Notes under the pieces: model-generated
Told to the model about the DNA's origin: nothing
What the model saw: only the letters and a program-made list of their open reading frames with translations
The model's database searches: none
Made by a program: the position numbers and the translations under genes
Shown here: positions 1 through 8,959 of the stretch, in pieces
How positions within the stretch are numbered: the first letter of the stretch is position 1
Layout: the number at the start of each line of letters is the position of its first letter
Source: CALCLY01 sp900552775
GTDB taxonomy: Bacteria > Bacillota > Clostridia > UMGS1883 > UMGS1540
DNA length: 64,000 nt
Direction of reading: 5' to 3'
Assembly (NCBI GenBank): GCA_937966555.1
Contig: CALCLY010000017.1
Span: 62,001-126,000, forward strand

Positions 1-662
1 GCAGCACCTACAAGAAGTCTGCCGCTGTCATCTCTTGCCGAACGCGGATATCTTACGGCTTTCTCTATATCTTTGATTGTTATAAGACCTTTAAGCATAT
101 AGTTCTTATCGACAATCGGAAGTTTCTCAATCTTATGATATCTTAAAATTTCCTGTGCTTCGGAAAGAGTTGTGCCTTCAGGAGCGGTTATGAGATTATC
201 TTTCGTCATTACATCTTTGATTTTCTTGGAAAAATCTTCTTCAAAACGTAAATCTCTGTTTGTAAGAATTCCGACAAGTTTTCCATTTACCGTAATCGGT
301 ACACCGGATATTTTGTATTTTCCCATAAGCTTGTCCGCATCCTGCAAAGTATTGTCAGGCTCCAAATGAAACGGATCAACTATAACGCCGTTTTCAGAAC
401 GTTTTACTTTGTCTACTTCAACAGCCTGATTTTCAATTGACATGTTTTTATGTATTATACCGATTCCGCCTTCTCTCGCCATAGCAATTGCAAGATGTGA
501 CTCTGTTACGGTATCCATAGCCGCACTCATTAGCGGAATATTAAGTTTAATATTTTTTGTGAGTTTAGTTTCGAGATTAATATCTGCCGGTAATACGTCA
601 GATTCACGCGGAACCAATAAAATATCATCAAACGTAAGTCCGATTTTGCTAAAATCTTTCAT
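1..662 (-). CDS. guaB: IMP dehydrogenase, N-terminal part (cut by window edge)
   Basis: Oxidises IMP to XMP in the first step of GTP synthesis. The reverse complement gives about 220 residues starting MKDFSKIGLTFDDILLVP. They include the family motif AAMDTVTES, the segment GGIGIIHKNM, and then a pair of CBS domains at roughly residues 95-205. The start is ATG at 662-660 with GGAGA 6 nt upstream. The C-terminal half of the barrel, including the catalytic cysteine loop, lies outside the window, so the gene is incomplete only because of the edge. It has its own promoter in the gap before gpsA and is transcribed separately from that operon. Confidence 0.95.
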   Translation of the reverse strand, partial: MKDFSKIGLTFDDILLVPRESDVLPADINLETKLTKNIKLNIPLMSAAMDTVTESHLAIAMAREGGIGIIHKNMSIENQAVEVDKVKRSENGVIVDPFHLEPDNTLQDADKLMGKYKISGVPITVNGKLVGILTNRDLRFEEDFSKKIKDVMTKDNLITAPEGTTLSEAQEILRYHKIEKLPIVDKNYMLKGLITIKDIEKAVRYPRSARDDSGRLLVGA

Positions 663-711
663 GTTTTTCTCCGATCTCCGCAAATGCGGTTAAGTATTAT
701 TTTAATTAGAT

Positions 712-740
712 ATTATATCAAATTATTGAAATCGTGTCAA
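712..740 (-). promoter_or_regulatory. Promoter of guaB
   Basis: On the minus strand TTGACA (740-735) and TATAAT (717-712) are separated by exactly 17 bp. This is a full-consensus sigma-A type promoter about 50 nt upstream of the guaB start. No purine riboswitch or other clear leader structure is visible in the short 5' UTR. Confidence 0.9.
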
Positions 741-789
741 TCATTTTTTAAACTTTACGGCTGATTTATTTTTAAAATTTGTGGCTGAT

Positions 790-1800
790 TTACAGCCATT
801 CCGCTTCGTTCTCGTCCGCTTCACTTTTTCTGTCTCTTGTCATAAGCGACATTACGGCATCACGCGGAGACATTTTTTCAAAAAGGATTTTATAAGCCGC
901 TTCTGTAATAGGCATTGAAACATTATATTTTTTTGATAATGCATATGCACATTCTGCAGCAAAAACTCCTTCAACAACCATATGCACTTCTTTCTGGGCT
1001 TCCTGAGCCGACATACCTTGACCTATCAATATTCCTGCTCTCCTGTTTCTTGAGTGCATACTCGTGCAGGTAACAATCAAATCGCCTATTCCGGAAAGTC
1101 CGGCAAATGTGTGGGGTTTCGCTCCCATTTTTACTCCAAGACGCGAAATTTCAGCAAGACCTCTTGTCATTAATGCGGCTTTTGTATTATCACCGAGACC
1201 GAGTCCGTCGCTTATTCCGGCGCAAAGTGCAATAACATTTTTAAGTGCGCCGCCTGTTTCGACCCCTATAACATCATTATGAGTATACACTCGAAATGTA
1301 TCTGTCATGAATACGTCCTGTATTTCCTCAGCTGCCTCTTTTGATTCGGACGCAGAGACAATTGTTGTCGGGATACCGCGCGCAACCTCTTCGGCATGCG
1401 AAGGACCGCTTAAAACCACTATGCGGCTTTTGGGGCAGCATTCCTTAATTATAACACTCAGACGCTTGTTCGAATCATGTTCAAATCCTTTTGAAACATT
1501 AACAAGAATTTTACCGTCGGCATATCTGGAAAAGAGTTTTGCTGTATTTAATACAGCGTGTGAAGGAACTGCGAAAACAAAAATATCAGAGTTTTCAGTG
1601 TCCTCTGCCTTATATGTAAAATGTATTTTATCGGAAAGCTTTATTCCGGGGAGACAAGCCTCGTTTGAGTGATTATTACAAATCAAATCGCTCTCTTCTT
1701 TTTTCCATGACCATAAAGTTACGTCATGACCTTTTTCGGCTATTAAATTTGCCAGTGCGCAGCCCCAGCCACCGGAACCTATTACAGAAATATTCTTCAA
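790..1800 (-). CDS. gpsA: NAD(P)-dependent glycerol-3-phosphate dehydrogenase
   Basis: Reduces dihydroxyacetone phosphate to sn-glycerol-3-phosphate for phospholipid synthesis. The product is about 336 residues, normal for GpsA. An N-terminal Rossmann glycine motif GSGGWGCALA is followed by GPSHAEEVARG and the catalytic-lysine region GGALKNVIALCAG. The longest frame opens at an ATG at 1815, but that ATG is part of the sequence ATGGAGGT. The GGAGGT is a perfect ribosome site 7 nt before a TTG at 1800, which I take as the start. It is the last gene of the secG operon and follows plsY, the acyltransferase that uses its product. Confidence 0.95.
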   Translation of the reverse strand: MKNISVIGSGGWGCALANLIAEKGHDVTLWSWKKEESDLICNNHSNEACLPGIKLSDKIHFTYKAEDTENSDIFVFAVPSHAVLNTAKLFSRYADGKILVNVSKGFEHDSNKRLSVIIKECCPKSRIVVLSGPSHAEEVARGIPTTIVSASESKEAAEEIQDVFMTDTFRVYTHNDVIGVETGGALKNVIALCAGISDGLGLGDNTKAALMTRGLAEISRLGVKMGAKPHTFAGLSGIGDLIVTCTSMHSRNRRAGILIGQGMSAQEAQKEVHMVVEGVFAAECAYALSKKYNVSMPITEAAYKILFEKMSPRDAVMSLMTRDRKSEADENEAEWL

Positions 1801-1825
1801 AAAAATTACCTCCATTAAATGACAA

Positions 1826-2416
1826 TTACTTTTTCTCTCCGAGCTTATTTTCCGTGCCGTTTAAAAGCCGCTCAATATTTGCGTGGTGACGGAGTATAAT
1901 AAGTAAGGCTATCCCTGTTGCAAAAATCATTACAGGTTTGTTTTCCTTGCAAAGAAAAGCCGTTGCTACAGGCAGAATTACTGCTCCGATAAGAGACCCC
2001 AAAGATACAAACTTTGTAAACGCTATTACAATTATTCCGCATATAACCGAAATTGCAGTCGCAAGAGGCTGAATAACCGCAAATGTGGCAATAGATGTTA
2101 AAACACCTTTTCCGCCTTTAAACTTAAAGAAAACAGGGAAATTATGCCCCAAAACAGCTGCTGCGCCCGCCAAAACATCAAGCGTTGTATTATGCCATAT
2201 TAATCTGACCAAAAGCACTGCTACAACACCTTTCAGCAAATCAACCAAGAGCGTAAAAGCAGCTGCCTTTTTGCCGAAGACACGCAGCACATTTGTGGTG
2301 CCCGCATTTCCGCTTCCGTAATTTCTTATATCGCAGCCTTTAATTTTAGAAACAATCATAGCTCCGTTTATGCTTCCGAGGAGATATCCGAGTACAATTG
2401 AAATAATATATTTCAT
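1826..2416 (-). CDS. plsY: Glycerol-3-phosphate acyltransferase PlsY
   Basis: Integral membrane enzyme that transfers an acyl group from acyl-phosphate to glycerol-3-phosphate to make lysophosphatidate. It has 196 residues, the usual size, with several hydrophobic segments. Family motifs are GSGNAGTTN near residue 36 and GHNFPVFFKFKGGKGV near residue 92. Its ATG overlaps the TAA stop of der by one base (TAATG), so translation is probably coupled. It sits next to gpsA, which supplies its substrate. Confidence 0.96.
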   Translation of the reverse strand: MKYIISIVLGYLLGSINGAMIVSKIKGCDIRNYGSGNAGTTNVLRVFGKKAAAFTLLVDLLKGVVAVLLVRLIWHNTTLDVLAGAAAVLGHNFPVFFKFKGGKGVLTSIATFAVIQPLATAISVICGIIVIAFTKFVSLGSLIGAVILPVATAFLCKENKPVMIFATGIALLIILRHHANIERLLNGTENKLGEKK

Positions 2417-3741
2417 TATTTTTCATTGTTCCTTTCTCTTATAATAAACCTAACGGGTGTCCCTTGCAATCCAAATGTTTCACGAATTCTGTTTTCAAGA
2501 AAACGTACATAAGAAAAATGAGCAAGTTCAGCATCGTTTACAAACATAACAAAAGTAGGCGGTTTTGTACTTGCCTGCGTTATATAATATATTTTTAATC
2601 GTTTGCCTTTATCCGAAGGCGGCTGCTGTTTTGCCGTCGCATCATTTAAAACATCATTCAGCGCACCTGTTGAAATACGTTTTGTATTTTGTTCGTACAC
2701 ATATTTAATCTGTTTAAAAAGATTATCGATTCTTTGCCCGGTTTTTGCCGAAATAAATTCAATAGGAGCATAAATCATAAAACTCAGTTTATCCATAACC
2801 TCTTTTTTGAATTTGTTCATGGTGTTTGTGTCTTTTTGGACAGCATCCCATTTATTTACGGCAACCAGAATACCTTTCCCCGCTTCATGCGCATAGCCGG
2901 CTATTTTAGCGTCTTGCTCGGTTACACCTTCGGCGCCGTCAATCGTAATAACCGCCACATCGCTTCTTTCAAGTGCCGCAAGAGATCTTATAACGCTGAA
3001 ACGTTCCACAGCATCTGTAACTTTACTTTTTCTGCGTATTCCGGCTGTATCAATCAGTGTGTAATTTGTACCGTCCTTCTGATAGAAAGAATCAATGGCG
3101 TCACGTGTAGTACCTGCAACACCGCTTACAATAACTCTATTTTCACCGAGGATTTTATTGATAAGTGAACTCTTTCCGACATTTGGTTTTCCGATTATTG
3201 CCACTTTAATATCCGAATCATCGGTTTCTTCGTTTTCGTCATCAGGCAAATATTCCAGAACTTTATCCAGAAGATCTCCTATGCCCATTCCGTGGATTGA
3301 TGAAACCGCAACAGGTTCTCCTAAACCAAGATTGTAAAATTCATAGAAAGAAAGAGGCGGCTCACCCGGTGCATCAATTTTATTGCAGGCTATTACCACA
3401 GGTTTATTTGACTTTTGAAGCATTGCAGCCGTGTCCATATCGGCCGCCGTAACACCTGTTCTGGAATCTACAACAAATATAATAACCTCCGCCGTATCAA
3501 TGGCTATTTGAGCCTGTATAAGCATTTCTTTTAATATTTCATCGCCTGCAGCAGGTTCTATACCCCCGGTATCAACCAAAAGCAGATCTTTGCCGCACCA
3601 TTCCGCGTCGGCATAAATTCTGTCACGGGTAATGCCCGGTGTATCTTCAACAATAGATATTCTTTTGCCTGCAATTTTATTAAAAAGTGTAGATTTGCCG
3701 ACATTCGGTCTGCCGACAATAGCAATTATGGATTTTGCCAT
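2416..3741 (-). CDS. der: Ribosome biogenesis GTPase Der (EngA)
   Basis: Double-GTPase factor required for assembly of the 50S subunit. The 441 residues contain two G domains in tandem. The first has GRPNVGKST near the N-terminus with DTPG and NKID motifs. The second has GKPNVGKSS near residue 186 with DTAG and NKWD. A C-terminal KH-like domain ends in the QGTPVRF segment typical of the family. The start ATG has GGAGA upstream. It lies 13 nt downstream of the TIM44-like gene in the same operon. Confidence 0.97.
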   Translation of the reverse strand: MAKSIIAIVGRPNVGKSTLFNKIAGKRISIVEDTPGITRDRIYADAEWCGKDLLLVDTGGIEPAAGDEILKEMLIQAQIAIDTAEVIIFVVDSRTGVTAADMDTAAMLQKSNKPVVIACNKIDAPGEPPLSFYEFYNLGLGEPVAVSSIHGMGIGDLLDKVLEYLPDDENEETDDSDIKVAIIGKPNVGKSSLINKILGENRVIVSGVAGTTRDAIDSFYQKDGTNYTLIDTAGIRRKSKVTDAVERFSVIRSLAALERSDVAVITIDGAEGVTEQDAKIAGYAHEAGKGILVAVNKWDAVQKDTNTMNKFKKEVMDKLSFMIYAPIEFISAKTGQRIDNLFKQIKYVYEQNTKRISTGALNDVLNDATAKQQPPSDKGKRLKIYYITQASTKPPTFVMFVNDAELAHFSYVRFLENRIRETFGLQGTPVRFIIRERNNEK

Positions 3742-3754
3742 ATGTTTTCTCCTT

Positions 3755-4666
3755 TTACTTTGTTTGCTGACTTATACCCTTTATAGAGTTTATAACAAAA
3801 TCATGTTCGGATACCTCTATAACCGAGCCGCAATAAGGACACTTTGCAGATTCGTTTATTGAAACCGCGGCTCCGCAATGCGGGCATGTAACTGATCTTT
3901 CTGCTTCTGTCTCCGGAGTTTTGAAGCCGCACGGTCTGCTGAGTTCATATTCATATTTCATGAACTTTTCTGCCGTTTTACTTCCGCTGACAACTTCACC
4001 CGTTGAATCAGAAACTGTATAGTCAACAATACGCGTATTTATATTTAAATAAATATAGTCATTTTTATCGTCTGTTTTATAGCCTAATATATCAACTCCC
4101 AAAACAGCAATTTGTTCCACATAATTTGTTCTGCCTGCTTTTTTCATACTTTCAAGCTGTGATGAGAACTGATTATAAAGTGCATCGGTAAAATAAGGTC
4201 TCAATTCTTCAATATTTTTTTGGGTCCAGCAATTTTGCATTTTGACATACAAATTTGATATTTTGTCTTTGAGCTTTGACGGATCAAAATTTGCGTCAAC
4301 TTCAATATATTTTTCAATTGGAATGAGCGAGCTCATATTTGTTGTCTGAGTATTTACATTCGGCGTTATTTTCCCTTTTTTGTTACCGGCAACAATGCAG
4401 TAAATTATAATACCCAAAATTACAATAGCATAAATGCCGAAACTTCCGTCAGAATCCGTATCGTCATCTGAATATGTACTGTAGTATCCGCCGCCGTAAT
4501 CATAGTCATAATCTGAGCTTCCGTAGTCCGAACTGCCGTAATCAGAACCGCCGTAATCGGAATTTCCCGAGTAACTGCCGAAATCTGCCGTGGCAAACAG
4601 ACTTAAGAAAGTCATGACCGTAATGCATAATGCAGCACATAAACAAATCAGTTTTTTCTTTTTCAT
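3755..4666 (-). CDS. TIM44-like domain membrane protein with C-terminal zinc ribbon
   Basis: A 303-residue protein of unknown job. Residues 1-28 are a signal peptide or first membrane segment. Residues 30-65 are low-complexity, rich in Gly, Ser, Asp and Tyr (SDYGSSDYGSSDYDYDYGGG). A second hydrophobic segment follows at about 75-93. Residues about 115-240 resemble the TIM44-like/calcium-channel-type domain (WTQKNIEELRPYFTDALYNQF is typical). The end carries a four-cysteine ribbon, CPHC and CPYC. Its ATG overlaps the stop of the DUF512 gene by four bases. The order of domains is clear, but the function is not. Confidence 0.75.
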   Translation of the reverse strand: MKKKKLICLCAALCITVMTFLSLFATADFGSYSGNSDYGGSDYGSSDYGSSDYDYDYGGGYYSTYSDDDTDSDGSFGIYAIVILGIIIYCIVAGNKKGKITPNVNTQTTNMSSLIPIEKYIEVDANFDPSKLKDKISNLYVKMQNCWTQKNIEELRPYFTDALYNQFSSQLESMKKAGRTNYVEQIAVLGVDILGYKTDDKNDYIYLNINTRIVDYTVSDSTGEVVSGSKTAEKFMKYEYELSRPCGFKTPETEAERSVTCPHCGAAVSINESAKCPYCGSVIEVSEHDFVINSIKGISQQTK

Positions 4667-5970
4667 TCTTTTTCCTCCGAATTAATTATTGTATTCCATA
4701 AATCATCGCCGGTGCCGTCGGTGACAATAATTTTGGCGTTTAAACCGCGTTCAACGTCCGAAACGGTTAAATCGTCAAGAAAAATATCAGTACCGCTTCT
4801 GAGCATAACGCTGGGAATAACAGCTATTCCGCTTTCTATCTTACCGCTAAGCTGTTTAATAATATCTCCGCCCGTGACAAGACCTGCCACGGTAATTTTT
4901 TCTCCGAAAAAATCATTTCTCACGCCGTGAACACGGATATTAACATTATTATACATCAAACAAGCTTTTTGGGCAAGCTTTTTTATTCCATCATATGCGG
5001 CAAGACCTGTTATCAAATCAACCGACACATGTTTTGGGGGAGGTGTTTTCATTGCCTCGCAAAAGTCCGTCTCAAAACTTCTTATAAGTCCAACCCCGTT
5101 TTCTATCTGATAGTAGCCCTCATATTCATCATCGTCCGGTATTTGATGTTCTGCCATGAGAAAAAACTCATCAGCTATATAAATAAAACGTGTGCTGATT
5201 TTAGCGAGCATATCCTGCTGAAGTGCAAAAATGTCTGAAATGACTTTTTGCGAGCTATTTTTGTCATAACTTTTTGCTTTAAACAGTCCGTCACGAAATT
5301 TTGTCATTCCCATCGGAACTGCCGATACACTGGTGACGTACGGATAAAGGTTTGATAAATCACGTACGGTTTTTATTAAATTCTCACCGTCATTAATGTC
5401 TCTCACAAGCACAATCTGACAGTTCATGTGAATTCCGCCGTCCGCAAGCTTTTTCATTTGTTCGTTTATCCTTGCAGCTTTAGGATTTTTAAGCATAAAG
5501 ACACGAAGTTTGGGATCCGTTGTGTGAACAGAAACATTTATAGGTTCCATATGCATTTTTATAATCTTATCAAGATCCGCATCTTTGGCATTGGTCAAAG
5601 TAACATAGTTGCCTGTAAGAAAGGAAAGACGCGAATCATCGTCCTTAAAATATAAAGATTCGCGCATGTTGGGCGGAAGCTGATCTATAAAGCAAAAAAT
5701 ACATTTATTGGAGCAATGTTTGGCATTGCCGAAAAGGGCGCTTTCAAAAGTGACTCCCAAATCTTCCCTTTCGGGATTGTCTATTTCTATTATTTCATGT
5801 TCTCCGCCTATAATTACCTCGATTTCAAGATATTCGGCGCTGCACAAAAAGCGCAGATCGAGTTCATCTTCAATTTTGTTGCCGTTAACCGCAATAATCT
5901 CATCTCCGGGAGCCAAACCGATTTCATCGGCTATACTCAGAGGCTCAACGGAAACAATTTTGTTATTCAA
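4663..5970 (-). CDS. DUF512 radical-SAM-like protein with N-terminal PDZ-like domain
   Basis: A 435-residue conserved protein of unknown reaction. The first 60 or so residues look like a PDZ-type domain (GLAPGDEIIAVNG). They are followed by a cysteine cluster CSNKCIFCF (CX3CX2C), which matches a radical-SAM iron-sulfur site, and the sequence SFLTGNYVTLTN. The C-terminal half is the DUF512 region. The start is TTG at 5970, overlapping the smpB stop (TTGA), with GGAGAG upstream. It is embedded in the secG-rnr-smpB-der operon, so a link to translation or envelope work is possible, but this is inference. Confidence 0.85.
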   Translation of the reverse strand: MNNKIVSVEPLSIADEIGLAPGDEIIAVNGNKIEDELDLRFLCSAEYLEIEVIIGGEHEIIEIDNPEREDLGVTFESALFGNAKHCSNKCIFCFIDQLPPNMRESLYFKDDDSRLSFLTGNYVTLTNAKDADLDKIIKMHMEPINVSVHTTDPKLRVFMLKNPKAARINEQMKKLADGGIHMNCQIVLVRDINDGENLIKTVRDLSNLYPYVTSVSAVPMGMTKFRDGLFKAKSYDKNSSQKVISDIFALQQDMLAKISTRFIYIADEFFLMAEHQIPDDDEYEGYYQIENGVGLIRSFETDFCEAMKTPPPKHVSVDLITGLAAYDGIKKLAQKACLMYNNVNIRVHGVRNDFFGEKITVAGLVTGGDIIKQLSGKIESGIAVIPSVMLRSGTDIFLDDLTVSDVERGLNAKIIVTDGTGDDLWNTIINSEEKE

Positions 5971-6422
5971 CGGAATCTCTCCTTCAAACTTCTGTCAATT
6001 TCTCTTGCTGCCGATTTTTTTGCGGCATCATCTCTTTTATCGTAAAGCTTTTTACCTTTACAAAGCCCTAATCCGACTTTAACATGACTTCCGCTCCAGT
6101 AAAGAGACAAAGGAATCAGTGTATTACCGTCGCGCATTTTAAGCCCAAGCAGCTTCATTATTTCTTTTTTGTGCATAAGAAGCTTACGTACACGGAGCGG
6201 ATCTTTATTAAATATATTGCCTTGTTCGTAAGGACTTATATGCATGCCATAGACGAAAATCTCCCCGTTTTTTATATCGGCATAGCAATCTTTTAAATTA
6301 ACTTTACCGGCGCGTATGGACTTCACCTCTGTGCCGTAGAGCTCTATTCCCGCTTCAAATTTATCTATAACAAAATAGTCGTGAAAAGCTTTTTTGTTTT
6401 GTGCTATCGTCTTTTTTTCCAT
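5967..6422 (-). CDS. smpB: SsrA-binding protein SmpB
   Basis: Binds tmRNA and delivers it to stalled ribosomes for trans-translation. The 151 residues match the family from KKAFHDYFVIDKFEAGIEL to the basic tail KKLYDKRDDAAKKS. The ATG at 6422 has CGGAGAT 6 nt upstream. It follows rnr, whose product RNase R degrades the faulty mRNAs released by trans-translation; this rnr-smpB pairing is known in many Firmicutes. The 92-nt gap before it carries the unusual two-hairpin leader listed separately. Confidence 0.97.
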   Translation of the reverse strand: MEKKTIAQNKKAFHDYFVIDKFEAGIELYGTEVKSIRAGKVNLKDCYADIKNGEIFVYGMHISPYEQGNIFNKDPLRVRKLLMHKKEIMKLLGLKMRDGNTLIPLSLYWSGSHVKVGLGLCKGKKLYDKRDDAAKKSAAREIDRSLKERFR

Positions 6423-6517
6423 TTAAATCTCCGTTCCGCCGTCCTGCATCGGCAAAAAAGAATAGGCATTCCCTTATCGGCAAGGAATTAAATGATAAGA
6501 GATAAAATTTAGTATCA
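6423..6517 (-). promoter_or_regulatory. Two-hairpin leader, copy A (upstream of smpB)
   Basis: Begins at the rnr stop codon and ends at the smpB ribosome site. On the minus strand a 9-bp stem (6502-6494 with 6478-6470) closes a 15-nt loop. After a 16-nt linker, a 4-bp GCCG/CGGC stem (6453-6450 with 6441-6438) closes the loop ATGCAGGA. The first loop contains TTCCTTGC, which can pair with GCAGG of the second loop apart from one wobble and one mismatch. The sequence and layout match copy B at 12957-13041. The function is unknown. Confidence 0.55.
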
Positions 6518-8566
6518 TTTTTTTCGTTTTAACCCTGCGGGCAGAAAATCAATTGTTTTCATTTCTCTGTCAACTTTTGCAACCGTAACCGGAATAATGT
6601 CACCGATTTTATAAGTCCTTCCATGCCGCTCACCTCGCAGGGAAAGTGTTTTTTCATCAAACAAATAATAATCTCCCTTTAAATCGGTAAGTCTGACAAG
6701 TCCTTCAATGCATTCTTCAATTTCTGCAAAAAAACCAAAAGATGTTACAGATGAAATTATTGCCTCAAAAGTATGACCAATGTAGTTTTCCATAAGTTCA
6801 CATATCCTGAGTTTAACCGCGTTTCTTTCCGCATCTGCCGCCGCCTGCTCTCTTTCGGTTGAAATCTTTGCAGCTTCTTTTACATAATTTCCATACGCTT
6901 CGGTGTTTTCGCCGCATATTAATTTTTTAATCATTCTGTGGCACACCAAATCCGGGTATCTTCGTATCGGAGATGTAAAATGGCAGTAATACGAGGCACC
7001 CAAGCCGAAATGACCTATATTCTCGGTGCTGTATAAAGCCTTTGACATGCTCCTCAGCAAAAGCATGTTAATTACTCTTTCATATGGTTTGTTTTTTATT
7101 TTTTGCAGCATATCCATAAGCCTCTTGCCGCATATTTTCCCCGGAATTTTTATTCCGAACAGTGAAATGAAATTTAAAAACTCATAAATTTTCTTTTCGT
7201 CGGGTGATTCATGCACTCTGTAAACAAAAGGAATCTGCGCCCAAAATGCATGCTCCGCCGCCGTTTTATTGCACAAAAGCATGAATTCTTCTATTATTTT
7301 ATGTGCAACAGTATGTTCATAAAGCAAAACATCATATGTTTTTCCTTTTTTATCAAGAATAATTTTAGGCTCAGGAATATTAAAATCCATACTCCCTTTT
7401 TCAAATCTTTTACCACGCAATGTCATTGCAAGGTCTTTCATCATATAAAGCTCGGCTTTAATATCTTCACAGTTCTTCCAGTATAGAGAATCTTGGTTTT
7501 CAAGCATTTCCGAGACTTTTTCATATACAAGCCTATGATCCGAAATAATAACCGAAGAAAATATTTTATAATCTATCAAAGAACCGTTTTCGTCGAGGTT
7601 CATGCGCGTTGTAAGGGCCGCTCTTTCCTCTCCGGGATTAATACTGCATATACCGTTTGAAAGGATTTTCGGAAGCATCGGACAAACACGTTCCGGAAAA
7701 TAACAGCTTGTGCCGCGTTTCATGGCTTCCTTATCCAAAGCACTGTTTTCTTCAACATAGTAAGATACATCGGCTATATGAACATACAGTCTGTATCCGA
7801 AATCTTGTTTTTCTATAGACACGGCGTCATCAAAATCCCGTGCATCCGCGCCGTCGATTGTAAAAGTTTTAAGTTGTCTTAAATCAACACGATTTTCAAT
7901 ATCAATTGGTTTTTCAGAGCTTTTTTTTGCGCATCGAAGAACATCGGAATTAAATTCTTCTTCAATTCCGTATTCATGCATAATAGCTGACATTTCACTT
8001 TCAATTGATGCGGCTTTGCCTAAATTTGAAATAATTTTGCCACACTTCTTTTTATAATCCAACACTGAAAAAATAACACGGCATTTTTCAAATTCAGCAC
8101 TTGCATTGGTTGCACTGAAAACAGCGTTGACATCTCCGCTCACAAAAATTTTGCCTTTTTTATATACACCGCAGAGAGTTTTGTTGGCATGTTCCGTTAC
8201 CTTAACTATAATTCCTTCTCTGCTTCTTTTGGAAGATTTTATTTCTTTTACAACAACCGTATCGCCGCTTAATGCATCAGCACAATGCTCGGGTGAAATA
8301 TAAAAATCTCCGTCTTCATGAATTACGAAACCAAAGCCTTTTTTGTTTCCTCTGAAAGTCCCTGTATATATACCTGCGTGAAGAGCCGCCTCATATCTTC
8401 CGCGCTTTGTTTTGATAATTTTGCCCTCATCGCACAATTCATCAAGAATATTCAGAACATCCGTAATTTTGTCCGATGCCCCGAGCATCAGAGCTATTTC
8501 ATCGGGGAGCAGCGGAACTTTAGCCTGTTTTTCCATAAAGCCGAGGAGTTTTTCTTTTCTGTCCAA
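6515..8566 (-). CDS. rnr: Ribonuclease R
   Basis: 3'-5' exoribonuclease of the RNB family, able to degrade structured RNA. Domains in order are an N-terminal winged-helix segment, OB/cold-shock domains (about residues 70-220), the RNB catalytic domain with the metal-binding motif DGADARDFDDAVS near residue 240, and a C-terminal S1 domain ending FLPAGLKRKK. The longest frame begins at TTG 8584, but GGGAGG lies just inside it and places the start at the next in-frame TTG, 8566 (about 683 residues). An upstream ATG at 8597 runs into a stop after seven codons. The gene lies between secG and smpB. Confidence 0.95.
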   Translation of the reverse strand: MDRKEKLLGFMEKQAKVPLLPDEIALMLGASDKITDVLNILDELCDEGKIIKTKRGRYEAALHAGIYTGTFRGNKKGFGFVIHEDGDFYISPEHCADALSGDTVVVKEIKSSKRSREGIIVKVTEHANKTLCGVYKKGKIFVSGDVNAVFSATNASAEFEKCRVIFSVLDYKKKCGKIISNLGKAASIESEMSAIMHEYGIEEEFNSDVLRCAKKSSEKPIDIENRVDLRQLKTFTIDGADARDFDDAVSIEKQDFGYRLYVHIADVSYYVEENSALDKEAMKRGTSCYFPERVCPMLPKILSNGICSINPGEERAALTTRMNLDENGSLIDYKIFSSVIISDHRLVYEKVSEMLENQDSLYWKNCEDIKAELYMMKDLAMTLRGKRFEKGSMDFNIPEPKIILDKKGKTYDVLLYEHTVAHKIIEEFMLLCNKTAAEHAFWAQIPFVYRVHESPDEKKIYEFLNFISLFGIKIPGKICGKRLMDMLQKIKNKPYERVINMLLLRSMSKALYSTENIGHFGLGASYYCHFTSPIRRYPDLVCHRMIKKLICGENTEAYGNYVKEAAKISTEREQAAADAERNAVKLRICELMENYIGHTFEAIISSVTSFGFFAEIEECIEGLVRLTDLKGDYYLFDEKTLSLRGERHGRTYKIGDIIPVTVAKVDREMKTIDFLPAGLKRKK

Positions 8567-8604
8567 TTTTGTTAATCCTCCCAAAAGACTGTCATAGTAA
8601 AAGA

Positions 8605-8640
8605 GCCGTCCGAACCTTAAAGCGGTTTATGTCGGACGGC
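8605..8640 (-). terminator. Hairpin between secG and rnr (weak terminator or processing site)
   Basis: Minus-strand inverted repeat GCCGTCCGA (8640-8632) and TCGGACGGC (8613-8605) with an 18-nt loop, followed by TCTTTTAC. The stem is 9 bp and GC-rich but the U tract is short. It is more likely a partial terminator or an RNA-processing site that lowers rnr expression relative to secG than a full stop. Confidence 0.5.
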
Positions 8641-8646
8641 CTGATT

Positions 8647-8886
8647 TTATCTGAATACTATAGAAAGTACAAGTGATGTTATAATAAACAACACTGCCAA
8701 AACTGTTGTAATTCTTGCCAAAATTGCGTCTTTGGTTTTGTTTTTGTTTTTACCGTAAAACGAATCCGAAGTATCGCCGCCTCCAAGCATGCTCGAAAGC
8801 CCAGTATCTTTTCCTGTCTGGAACAGAACAACAACAATTAACGCCACCGCTATTACTATATGTAATATAGTTACTGTCAGCTGCAT
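8647..8886 (-). CDS. secG: Preprotein translocase subunit SecG
   Basis: Small membrane subunit of the SecYEG translocon. The 79 residues have two hydrophobic segments (about 2-20 and 53-77) flanking the loop LSSMLGGGDTSDSFYGKNK. The glycine-rich part of this loop and the length are typical of SecG. The ATG has GGGAGGTGTG upstream. It is the first gene after the operon promoter, and secG followed by rnr and smpB is a common order in Firmicutes. Confidence 0.95.
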   Translation of the reverse strand: MQLTVTILHIVIAVALIVVVLFQTGKDTGLSSMLGGGDTSDSFYGKNKNKTKDAILARITTVLAVLFIITSLVLSIVFR

Positions 8887-8923
8887 AAATCACACCTCCC
8901 GCCTTTTTTATAACCATGTATCT

Positions 8924-8952
8924 ATTTTAACACAAGATTACAATTATTACAA
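8924..8952 (-). promoter_or_regulatory. Promoter of the secG operon
   Basis: Minus strand: TTGTAA (8952-8947), 17 bp, TAAAAT (8929-8924), about 38 nt before the secG start. It lies in the 73-nt gap after the DUF362 gene and should drive the whole secG to gpsA run, in which later gaps are under 30 nt apart from the secG-rnr and rnr-smpB leaders. Confidence 0.75.
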
Positions 8953-8959
8953 GTTTTTT

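Noticed and set aside
172..693. Two plus-strand frames across the first 700 bases
   Set aside because: They are antisense to guaB, whose translation gives a clear IMP dehydrogenase with CBS domains.
762..795. Direct repeat GGCTGATTTA and a GGCTG/CAGCC hairpin at the gpsA stop
   Set aside because: The stem is only 5 bp and the T tract is interrupted, so I do not call a terminator here.
4480..4570. Short repeats suggestive of a CRISPR-like or tandem array
   Set aside because: They are codon repeats for the Gly/Ser/Asp/Tyr-rich segment of the TIM44-like protein; there are no spacers of constant length.
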